From contig DVKW01000030.1 of the NCBI GenBank assembly GCA_018715855.1, positions 1 through 7,244 of the forward strand: a DNA stretch of 7,244 nt, read 5' to 3'. The notes below the pieces were generated by a model, which was not told the origin of the DNA, did not search any database, and saw only the letters and a list, made by a program, of their open reading frames with translations. Made by a program: the position numbers and the translations under genes. Positions 1 through 6,647 of this stretch are shown here, one piece after another. The first letter of the stretch is position 1, and the number at the start of each line of letters is the position of its first letter. This DNA comes from Candidatus Galligastranaerophilus intestinigallinarum. GTDB lineage: Bacteria; Cyanobacteriota; Vampirovibrionia; Gastranaerophilales; Gastranaerophilaceae.

Positions 1-425
1 CTGTTTACCAAAATATCTGCATTAATTGGCGCTATATTTTCAATTCTTTCGTTAATAACATCCAAATTGTTTAATTCAAGCTTTTCTTTTGCCAAATTTA
101 AAAAATCGGTTTTTTTTCGAACCGAATCAACGGCGATAAATTTATTATCCGTGAAAAATATTGAAAGAATTAAAGAAGGGAACCCGCCCCCTGCGCCTAT
201 ATCTAAAATTTTTAAACCATCATAAAACCCTTCATATAATTTAATTGCAAGAGAATCCAAAACATGCTTTTCAAATAAAAATTTAACATCGTTTTTGCTC
301 ATTAAATTTGTGTGAGAATTATATTCAATAAAAATTTTTTCCCATTCTTTTAATTTTTCAAAAACATTTTCATTTGGGCTAAAACCATATAATTTTTTAA
401 TAATTTCTTTTTTATTCAGGGTCAT
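1..425 (-). CDS. rsmG: 16S rRNA (guanine527-N7)-methyltransferase RsmG, 3' part cut by window edge
   Basis: RsmG uses S-adenosylmethionine to methylate N7 of G527 in the 530 loop of 16S rRNA; it is a soluble cytoplasmic enzyme. The visible 141 codons give a typical N-terminal two thirds. N36-x-x-T-N-L41 and the K53-H54-V-L-D57-S58 block match the family's 'NLT...RHilDS' signature. The SAM-binding motif I is LDIGAGGGFP (residues 74-83), followed by the acidic V-D100 at the end of beta-2 and the K104-K-x-x-F-L segment. Family members are about 205-240 residues, so roughly the last third lies outside the window. The start at 425 is well fixed: an in-frame TGA sits four codons upstream (437-435), and no other ATG lies between. 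The first 14 nt overlap the end of the upstream NTPase-TPR gene, which suggests translational coupling; the upstream SD is weak (GAAAGAA). No frameshift is seen. Identification rests on motif recognition and is strong. Confidence 0.95.
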   Translation of the reverse strand, partial: MTLNKKEIIKKLYGFSPNENVFEKLKEWEKIFIEYNSHTNLMSKNDVKFLFEKHVLDSLAIKLYEGFYDGLKILDIGAGGGFPSLILSIFFTDNKFIAVDSVRKKTDFLNLAKEKLELNNLDVINERIENIAPINADILVN

Positions 426-2703
426 AAAGTTCTTTCATGCCTCTAAAAACGTAGTCGCCAAGTTTAATTTTCATATCGTTAATTCTTGTTGTAACCCTTT
501 CCATATTTTCTTTTGAAGCGGATGTGCCAAGGGTTGTTTTTGCTTGAAAATAGCAAATAAGGGCTTGTTCATTTTGTTTTAGGTCATAATAATAATCCCC
601 AAGTTCAATTAAAGAAATTGCAATTTCAAAGGAATTTTCGGATAATCTTGCATATTCAAGCGCCAAGTTCAGGTAATCATAAACCTTTTCAGGGTCAAGC
701 GTTTTGTAAATTTCCGCTATATTTCTTGCAATATAATATGTATCTATGTAATTATCCGTTTTATTTGAAATTTCAAGGGCAGAAGTTAAATAGCTTGCGG
801 CTTCTTCATTTTCTCCCATATCTGCTAAAATTACCCCTAAATTTGTATATGATTTTGCAAGGTAAAATTCGTTGTTTGAATTATTTGAATATTCAATTGC
901 TTTTTGATATTCAACAATGGCTTCATCAAAATAGCCGTTTTCGTCATAAAGCGAAGCTGTTTTATAGCTTATTTCAGGTAAAATCGGGTCAAATTCGCCT
1001 TCATTTTCAATAATTAAATCGTGGGCAATTTTATATTCATTAAGGGCATCTTCAAAATTATTTTCAAGCTCATATATATCGCCCAAAGAAAGCCTTGATA
1101 GTGCAATTGTTTTTTTTGAAATATATTCTTCTTTTTTTATAATTTCTTCAAAACAAGTTTTTGCACGAGAAAATGCGTATAATTTTTTATAAATTTTTCC
1201 TATTTCAATTCTATATTTTGCCCAGCTGTCGCTGTCGCCTTCTGTCAGGCAAATTTCACAAAGTTCTCTTAAATTGGAAAGCGCTAAATTGTTGTCGTTT
1301 AATTTTGTTGCACAATTTGCAATTTTAGAATAAACATTTACTTTTTCTAAAAATTTCTTTGCAATGGGCTTAATTTCGTTTAATTTATCGATAGCTTCTT
1401 TAAACTGGTATTGGCCAATCAAATTTTCGGCTTCTGCCATCATTTCTTCATATAAAGAATTTTTTAAAATTTCTTTTGGTTCAAAATTTTGAATTTTTTC
1501 TTTTTTTTGTTCTTTTTTTCTTCTTAAGTTCATGCCCCTCATTGGCTTGTTTGCTTCTGTTACAAACCAATTCGGGTTATTGACAATTGCTTGTGCCACA
1601 TAGTTAAAAGTTGGTGTTGAATTTATTTTTTGAACCTTTGGGGCAGATTCTTTTAAAAATACAATCTGTTTTCTGATTGATTCTCTTGATAATCTTAAAA
1701 TTCTGTCTTTTGGGCTTTTTTTAAGTTCGTTTTCATAAATTGAAATTAATTTATTATATATTTCAACTTTTTTTTGAAGAGAAATGTTTTCGGAAAAATA
1801 TTTTCTTAAATAAGATTTTATATAGTAAGTTCCCCAAAATTCGGAAACCGCAAACCTTGAGATAAGATATGAAAATTGCTTAATGTCGCCCAAAGAATAA
1901 GTTTCAATAAAATCAACAGGCACATTATGATAAATGCAAGATAAATTTTCCAATAACGGGTAATAATTATTCGGAATCAGGGAAATTTGTTTGTTTATTA
2001 TAAAATCGCCAAAAGGAATTCCTTTTTCCCTGTATTCTTCCATTAAGCTTTTAAGAGGCGTAAAGGTTGAATCCAAATAAGTTAAAACCATTTTTAAATA
2101 AAGTTCATAGCCATCCGTTGCGTTGTATAATTCTTCAATTAAAGAACCATCTTCATCTTTAAAATGTTCGGATAAAACTTCTTGAAATTCAAAAAAGTTA
2201 ATTTTTTCAAAATAAATTTTTTCAAGAGAAATTGTGGGGTTTTCAACCAAAGAACAAGTTGGGTTTTTTGAAATTACAATAACTTTAACATTGCTAAACC
2301 CTGCAATATGAATTAAAAAATCGGTTATTTCTTCTTCGTTTGTAACTGCTTCAAAATTATCTATAACAACAACGGCTTTTTTTTCAAGGTTTTTAAAATA
2401 AAAGCTGACTTTATCCATAAACCCTTCTTCAGGGTTTTTTTTCAAAGCAATTTTTTCTCTTATGGCATAGTTTCTAAAAGTGTCATAAAAAGATAAAAGA
2501 AAATCATCCGTAACCGTGCCTTTAAAACAAAGATGGTGAAATTTTAAAATATCTTCGTTATAACTTTTTATTGCGCTTTTTAGAACGGAAGATTTTCCGG
2601 AGCCTGAATAGCCCGTTATATATAAAACATCGCTATCAGAATCCAAAAAAGCATGGATTTCATTTATATGCACACTGTAAAATTTTGTAAATAGTTCATC
2701 CAT
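412..2703 (-). CDS. STAND/MalT-like P-loop NTPase with C-terminal TPR array
   Basis: This 763-residue protein has an NTPase head and a helical-repeat tail. Residues 26-39 hold a beta strand and Walker A (G31-YSGSG-K37-S38). Walker B is VVVID115 with N116-F-E118 after it, and a sensor-1-like strand (VIVIS, 141-145) follows. Residues 195-203 (ATDGYELYL) resemble the conserved position after the sensor region in STAND/AAA_16 ATPases. Residues about 220-350 are probably a winged-helix/arm region. A very basic linker (R393-R-K-K through K403) leads to about eight TPR units at roughly 421-450, 454-486, 495-527, 534-563, 575-606, 616-648, 656-688 and 693-725, with the usual G/A-Y-A-A spacing. No signal peptide or membrane segment is seen, so it is likely cytoplasmic. 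The build fits a ligand-sensing ATP switch or an assembly scaffold; the ligand cannot be told. The ATG at 2703 has no clear SD, only an A/T-rich leader. The gene is distinctly more AT-rich than the plus-strand genes. It overlaps rsmG by 14 nt. Confidence 0.85.
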   Translation of the reverse strand: MDELFTKFYSVHINEIHAFLDSDSDVLYITGYSGSGKSSVLKSAIKSYNEDILKFHHLCFKGTVTDDFLLSFYDTFRNYAIREKIALKKNPEEGFMDKVSFYFKNLEKKAVVVIDNFEAVTNEEEITDFLIHIAGFSNVKVIVISKNPTCSLVENPTISLEKIYFEKINFFEFQEVLSEHFKDEDGSLIEELYNATDGYELYLKMVLTYLDSTFTPLKSLMEEYREKGIPFGDFIINKQISLIPNNYYPLLENLSCIYHNVPVDFIETYSLGDIKQFSYLISRFAVSEFWGTYYIKSYLRKYFSENISLQKKVEIYNKLISIYENELKKSPKDRILRLSRESIRKQIVFLKESAPKVQKINSTPTFNYVAQAIVNNPNWFVTEANKPMRGMNLRRKKEQKKEKIQNFEPKEILKNSLYEEMMAEAENLIGQYQFKEAIDKLNEIKPIAKKFLEKVNVYSKIANCATKLNDNNLALSNLRELCEICLTEGDSDSWAKYRIEIGKIYKKLYAFSRAKTCFEEIIKKEEYISKKTIALSRLSLGDIYELENNFEDALNEYKIAHDLIIENEGEFDPILPEISYKTASLYDENGYFDEAIVEYQKAIEYSNNSNNEFYLAKSYTNLGVILADMGENEEAASYLTSALEISNKTDNYIDTYYIARNIAEIYKTLDPEKVYDYLNLALEYARLSENSFEIAISLIELGDYYYDLKQNEQALICYFQAKTTLGTSASKENMERVTTRINDMKIKLGDYVFRGMKELYDPE

Positions 2704-2720
2704 GTATTTTATTTTAACCG

Positions 2721-2749
2721 ATTTTATGCTATTAATCCACTATTAACAA
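2721..2749 (-). promoter_or_regulatory. Candidate sigma70-type promoter for the NTPase-TPR/rsmG pair
   Basis: Read on the minus strand, TTGTTA (2749-2744) is followed after exactly 17 bases by TAAAAT (2726-2721), giving 4/6 and 5/6 matches to the consensus boxes. Transcription would begin near 2714, leaving a leader of only about ten bases before the ATG at 2703, consistent with the lack of a clear Shine-Dalgarno. The region is AT-rich, so chance matches are common; this is the best-spaced pair I could find. Confidence 0.4.
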
Positions 2750-2769
2750 TTAATTTGTTAATTATTAAC
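2741..2769. repeat. Clustered inverted and direct TTAAC repeats, operator-like
   Basis: An 8-bp perfect inverted repeat (ATTAACAA 2742-2749 and TTGTTAAT 2755-2762, 5-base loop) runs into a second one (GTTAAT 2757-2762 and ATTAAC 2764-2769, 1-base centre). TATTAAC also occurs as a direct repeat at 2741-2747 and 2763-2769, exactly 22 bp apart, about two helical turns. The cluster covers the -35 box of the minus-strand promoter candidate, which is where a repressor or activator would sit. No run of T follows, so it is not a typical terminator. Low-complexity AT sequence is the alternative explanation. Confidence 0.4.
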
Positions 2770-2784
2770 TTATGTAAAGTCTAG

Positions 2785-2812
2785 TTTGTTTTAGGTGGCA
2801 ACAAATTATATT
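2785..2812 (+). promoter_or_regulatory. Weak candidate promoter for the plus-strand operon
   Basis: TATATT at 2807-2812 could serve as a -10 box, with only a poor -35 match (TTTGTT, 2785-2790, 16-base spacer). Transcription would start near 2819, about 37 bases before the ATG at 2856. Some promoter must lie between 2704 and 2855 if the operon begins at 2856, but this exact assignment is uncertain. Confidence 0.2.
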
Positions 2813-2855
2813 TTCATGTGTTTTTTAATATGTGTGTTAGTCGTGGGGCATTTCA

Positions 2856-3848
2856 ATGCAGGTTGATACAGCAAAATTAGAAAATATTCCGAAAAATTCA
2901 TATTTGGTCGTGCATAAAGACCTTGATAATGAGGATCATATAATTAAAAAACGTCCGACAACGGGAGCAAGGATTGTGGCGGATAAGTTTGTAAACGATG
3001 TCTTTTCCTACGCTCCAAAGGGCATGACAGGCTCTAAAAACAGCAATTTTTACGAATTTTTATCCTTAGGGCTCATTCCAAACTTAGTCGGTTCAGCATC
3101 TTTAATTTTAATCTCGAATGCACTTAACAACAAATTCGGCGGCAGAGACAGCTTATTTGCCAATATGAACGGCAGAAAAATGGCCGCAGGCGTTGTTTTA
3201 TATGCTGCAGGCAAATGGCTTGGCAATAAAATTATAAACAAAGGCGTTAAGGCAACAACAGGCGTTGATATGGAAATGCCTTACAAAAAAATCGTTCATG
3301 AATTACCTGATTATAAAGGCGACCCTGACACAACAAGCGTAGAATTTCACAGAGTTTTTGAAAGTACGGATTTTCCGAGGTGGGATTTAATCAACAAACA
3401 AGGCGAACACAACAACAACAGATACGAATACTACGACAAAATGGCAAAGAAAATGGGCTATACCCAAGAATTAAACGCATCCGATCAAGTGGTTCAACCG
3501 AAAATTAAAGAAGTTCTCGTTAAATCAACGGCTGCAAAATCAATCAGCTCTTTTGTTTGGGCAGCATTGGGCGTTGCAATTGCCGCACAAAAACCTTTTG
3601 AAGAATTTATGAATTTCAGACAAAAACCGACATTTACCCAAGCAGTTAAGGAATTGCCAAAGCAAGTTGCAGTTACAATGAAAGAAAGCGTTAAATCGTT
3701 GGCTAAAACAAAAATGGGTAAAGGCTTAATGATAGGCGCAGCAGCAACAAGCATTTTGGGCATTTGGAACGCTTCAAAAAATTTCAAAGCACCAAAAGAA
3801 AATAAAAAATCAACAGTCGATTACAACAAATCATACATGGAGTTTTAA
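2856..3848 (+). CDS. Unrecognised multi-pass membrane protein, first gene of the operon
   Basis: I do not recognise this 330-residue protein. It starts with a charged, soluble N-terminus (1-66), then has hydrophobic, small-residue-rich segments at about 69-90, 109-122, 229-245 and 289-303. A polar loop of about 100 residues (125-228) contains F173-P-R-W-D177, an asparagine run (N186-N188) and KMAKKMG (195-201). The C-terminal tail (304-330) is polar and basic. There is no cleavable signal peptide. Only four moderate hydrophobic stretches exist, so a peripheral or amphipathic membrane association is also possible. The start is secure: an in-frame TAG lies at 2838-2840 and 2856 is the first ATG after it, with a weak GGGG (2845-2848) seven bases upstream. 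The stop overlaps the next gene's ATG (TAATG), so the two are probably made in a fixed ratio. The loop motif order resembles the N-terminal part of the 850-residue neighbour. Alanine- and glycine-rich helices with no catalytic motif suggest a structural or scaffold role, which is inference. Confidence 0.75.
   Translation: MQVDTAKLENIPKNSYLVVHKDLDNEDHIIKKRPTTGARIVADKFVNDVFSYAPKGMTGSKNSNFYEFLSLGLIPNLVGSASLILISNALNNKFGGRDSLFANMNGRKMAAGVVLYAAGKWLGNKIINKGVKATTGVDMEMPYKKIVHELPDYKGDPDTTSVEFHRVFESTDFPRWDLINKQGEHNNNRYEYYDKMAKKMGYTQELNASDQVVQPKIKEVLVKSTAAKSISSFVWAALGVAIAAQKPFEEFMNFRQKPTFTQAVKELPKQVAVTMKESVKSLAKTKMGKGLMIGAAATSILGIWNASKNFKAPKENKKSTVDYNKSYMEF
3839..3842 (+). promoter_or_regulatory. Ribosome binding site for the 850-residue protein
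   Basis: GGAG lies five bases before the ATG at 3848 and inside the end of the upstream gene. Together with the TAATG junction it supports this start and translational coupling. Confidence 0.65.
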
Positions 3849-6400
3849 TGCTTAATACAACAAACAATCAAACAAATTTATCTTTAACAAGCCTTGAAAT
3901 GCAGCAAAAATTGCAAGACAGGCGTGTATTTGAGCAGTTTTTAAATAAAACTAACCGTGTAACCTGCGACAAACCAAAAGGCTATCTTGTTAAAGAAAAC
4001 CCCGCTCAAATGTTTGGTTCTATGTTTGTTGATATTGCAAAAGATACAAAAAATTTAGGAAATGCGCTTTTAACGGGTAAATCAAACGACCATGAACTTG
4101 GCAGAATGAATGATTTGGGAATGAAATTAGGTGGCGGCTTAATTGCAGCAGCCTTAATAGGTTCTAAATCAACATCAAGCAAAAAATTAATGGAAATCTT
4201 CGGCTTTGGTACATTTTTCTCTGTTATGGCTCTTTGGCCGAAAGTTGCAATAGACTTGCCTACAAAATTAATGCATGGGTTTAACCCTCATCAAAAATAT
4301 ATGGATTCTCAAGGCAGAAAAAAACAATTCTTCCAAGATAACCAATACCTTCCTTGGGATGTTTGGTCAAAAGAAGATATAAATAAAGTTGCAGATAAAA
4401 TGAACGTGCCAAAAGACCTTAAAGACCGTGAAGAATTCACAAAAGAAAAAATGCGCACAATCGCACTTCAAGGTAACACCTTGTGGATGTTAACGGCAGG
4501 TTTTGCAACACCACTTTTAACTTCTCTTGCTTGCAACAGAATTGAAGAAGGAATAAGAGTTCCCGTTGCAAACCACAATTTAAGAAAACTTGCGGCAGAT
4601 GCAAAAGATTTAACCGGTGAAGTAGGTAAAACCTTGGGCAATGCAGAACTTTTCAAAGCCCAAGATGAAAAAGTGGCTTCAGTTGTTCAATCTTTAAGAA
4701 AAGGTGTTATACCCGAAAATATGGCAGAAACCTTGGGCGAAGCCTTTGATATCGGCCGCTATGCAAATGACGGCGCTATCAGAATGGAAGCAAACGGCCT
4801 TAAAGATGCCCAAGATTTAATTTCAAGATTATTCAAAACAACAGGTTCATACGATGATTTTGCAAAAGCAATCGCAGGCCCTGAAGGTGATGATGCCGTT
4901 AAGGAAGCAAGCGAACTTTTAACTTCCGCTTATAAAAGCGCAAAAGCAAAAGGCGCAAGCGATTCTTTTGAATCCGTTCTTGATTTTGCAAGAGGCATTA
5001 TTCAAAGCGACCCTGATAAATTTGAAGGCAAAGCTTGGGTAGATACCCTGTTTGAAGATGCCGACAATTTGCCTGAAGAATTGAAAGCTCTTGCAAAAAC
5101 AAAAGCAGGCTACAGCCAAGACACATTGGATATGGGCGCAGATGCAATCGAAAGAATTTATAAAGAAAGCGTTAAACCTGCACAAGCAACAATGAAAACT
5201 TTTGGCGATAAATTAAAAGTTTTAGACGGTATTTCAGGTGAAAAATACAATAAAACGGCAGCTAAAATGGTTAGGGCATTAGGCTTTAGCGATAAAGAAT
5301 TAACCGTTTTAAGAAATACTTCAACCGCAACGGGTGAAACCTTATCAAAACTTATAACCGATAAAATTTCAGAAATTGCGGCAGATGACAAAAAATATGA
5401 AGAAGTAACAAGAAGCCTTAAAAAAGTTTCAGATTCAATTGAAACAGTAACAACAAAAGAAGGTTCAAAAGCTTCAATTAAAGGCGTTTTTGAAACCTTG
5501 GCAGATAAAGTCGGCGATAGCTTAAAAGCTCTCGGTATTAAAGTTGCAGACGGGGCAGATGATGTTTTATCCGGTTCAACTTTAAAACAAACGCTTGAAC
5601 AAGGGCTTACAGAACAAGAAAGACTTGCCGCAAAAACAAATATAACATCAGTTGACGCCATGATTACAAAATTAAGAAGCGCAATTGAACTTGAAAGAAA
5701 AATCGGCGATGGCACATTAATTAAAGATTGGGCAAAATTTGCCGAAGAACATAAATATAAAGGCGACATTCAAGCCATGACAAAAGAAGAAATCGAAAAC
5801 TTCTACAATATGTGCAGAAGGGTTGCATGGCAAAGCACATACGGCGATGCAGTTAATAAATTCTATGCAAACGGCAACAGCGGTTTCTTTAAAACCTTAA
5901 GCGATACCATTTTTGGCGGCACAATGCAAGATGCTGAAATCAAAGATTGGCAGCTGAGAATGAAGAGCATGATAGACGGCGAAGGGTGCATTCCATACCC
6001 AAGCTTAGAAGAATCTAAAGCTAAGAATATGTTCTATCAATTAAGAAGCCAAAAATACGGCGATAGCTTGGATGTTGTTTCTCACTTGACAAAAGAACAA
6101 ATAAGAGAACTTGAAGTTGAAGCTGCTAAAGCTGTTGGCGTATCCGATGAAGTCTTCAAATCTCACGGCATAAGGTTTGCAGATTATGGCGAATCTGTTT
6201 TGAACACATTCAAAAAACAAATTAACCAAATGCACAACGACAGAAGATGGATGAAACTGTTCGGCGGCGCAACGATTGCACTTTTAGGCATAACATTCAT
6301 TTCTCAATTATTCTTTGGCAAAGTAAAAGACGAACATTTATACCAAAGAAAAGAAAACAACGATACATTTGAGGGCAGGAACAAAAATGTCAATAAATAA
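3848..6400 (+). CDS. Unrecognised large membrane-anchored helical protein
   Basis: This 850-residue protein matches no family I recognise. After a polar N-terminus, hydrophobic segments lie at about 91-106, 116-134 and 207-228. Between the last two is a loop with L168-P-W-D171 and D183-K-M-N-V. A very long hydrophilic, lysine/glutamate/alanine-rich and mostly helical region spans about 229-803. One stretch (510-534) has clear heptad spacing (Y517, V520, L524, V527, I531, V534), so a short coiled coil is likely. A single strong membrane segment (804-823) follows a basic N-D-R-R-W-M-K stretch, with a charged tail after it. The protein would thus be tethered at both ends, with about 575 residues looping on one side of the membrane. 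No nuclease, protease or nucleotide-binding motif is seen. The tail's codons overlap the start of the GH13-like gene by 14 nt. Base and amino-acid use match the preceding gene. The helical region loosely recalls tape-measure proteins, but no phage gene is nearby. A scaffold or membrane-organising role for its operon partners is only inference. Confidence 0.75.
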   Translation: MLNTTNNQTNLSLTSLEMQQKLQDRRVFEQFLNKTNRVTCDKPKGYLVKENPAQMFGSMFVDIAKDTKNLGNALLTGKSNDHELGRMNDLGMKLGGGLIAAALIGSKSTSSKKLMEIFGFGTFFSVMALWPKVAIDLPTKLMHGFNPHQKYMDSQGRKKQFFQDNQYLPWDVWSKEDINKVADKMNVPKDLKDREEFTKEKMRTIALQGNTLWMLTAGFATPLLTSLACNRIEEGIRVPVANHNLRKLAADAKDLTGEVGKTLGNAELFKAQDEKVASVVQSLRKGVIPENMAETLGEAFDIGRYANDGAIRMEANGLKDAQDLISRLFKTTGSYDDFAKAIAGPEGDDAVKEASELLTSAYKSAKAKGASDSFESVLDFARGIIQSDPDKFEGKAWVDTLFEDADNLPEELKALAKTKAGYSQDTLDMGADAIERIYKESVKPAQATMKTFGDKLKVLDGISGEKYNKTAAKMVRALGFSDKELTVLRNTSTATGETLSKLITDKISEIAADDKKYEEVTRSLKKVSDSIETVTTKEGSKASIKGVFETLADKVGDSLKALGIKVADGADDVLSGSTLKQTLEQGLTEQERLAAKTNITSVDAMITKLRSAIELERKIGDGTLIKDWAKFAEEHKYKGDIQAMTKEEIENFYNMCRRVAWQSTYGDAVNKFYANGNSGFFKTLSDTIFGGTMQDAEIKDWQLRMKSMIDGEGCIPYPSLEESKAKNMFYQLRSQKYGDSLDVVSHLTKEQIRELEVEAAKAVGVSDEVFKSHGIRFADYGESVLNTFKKQINQMHNDRRWMKLFGGATIALLGITFISQLFFGKVKDEHLYQRKENNDTFEGRNKNVNK
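6377..6380 (+). promoter_or_regulatory. Ribosome binding site for the GH13-like gene
   Basis: AGGA, within a purine-rich GAGGGCAGGA (6371-6380), lies six bases before the ATG at 6387. It sits inside the coding end of the 850-residue gene and decides this start over the later in-frame methionines (residues 16 and 67). Confidence 0.75.
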
Positions 6401-6647
6401 TACAGGGTTTAATCCGCAAATTCAAGGGCAAATGCCGTATTATCCGGTTCAATATAATCCGGTTCAAAATGCCGTGCCTAATTTTCAGCCCGTAATTTAT
6501 AACGTTCCGACATCTCAAATTTATGCGCCGCAAGTGCAAAACCAAGCATTCTTACAAAATCCGCAAGCTCAAAGCGCACAACCAATGCAGGCTCAAAACC
6601 TTCAACAAAACAATATACCGAATGTTCCCCTTGCAAGCAGCTTGTTA
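6387..6647 (+). other. Charge-free Q/N/P-rich low-complexity leader of the GH13-like protein
   Basis: Residues 1-87 contain no D, E, K or R; the first charged residue is K88. The first 80 residues hold 18 Q, 13 N and 11 P plus several Y, with local near-repeats such as YPVQYNPVQ (19-27) and Q-N/A-Q spacing from 49 to 74. This resembles a disordered, prion-like or linker tail rather than a signal peptide, since no continuous hydrophobic core is present. Confidence 0.8.

Noticed and set aside
111..118. T-run at the left edge as a terminator
   Set aside because: It lies within the open rsmG frame (K-K codons on the minus strand) and has no GC-rich stem before it.
618..1013. 131-codon open frame on the plus strand inside the NTPase-TPR gene
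   Set aside because: It lies antisense to a well-supported TPR-coding region, has low-complexity Q/L/F-rich translation and no RBS or domain.
412..2703. Anti-phage Avs/STAND defence system
   Set aside because: The NTPase-TPR build is compatible, but no effector domain (nuclease, protease, TIR, membrane pore) is fused or adjacent and the partner gene is housekeeping rsmG.
2741..2769. Intrinsic terminator in the divergent region
   Set aside because: The stem is AT-only apart from one G-C pair, no T tract follows directly, and both flanking genes start here rather than end.
5158..5769. 203-codon open frame on the minus strand inside the 850-residue gene
   Set aside because: It is antisense to a continuous coding frame; its hydrophobic, serine-rich translation is what a reversed K/E/A-rich helical frame produces.
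3848..6400. Phage tail tape-measure protein
   Set aside because: Long helical region and membrane segments are suggestive, but no capsid, tail, integrase or other phage gene is nearby, and the operon partner is GH13-like.
6387..6647. Signal peptide or lipoprotein signal on the GH13-like protein
   Set aside because: There is no basic N-region, no hydrophobic core and no lipobox; the leader is polar and uncharged.
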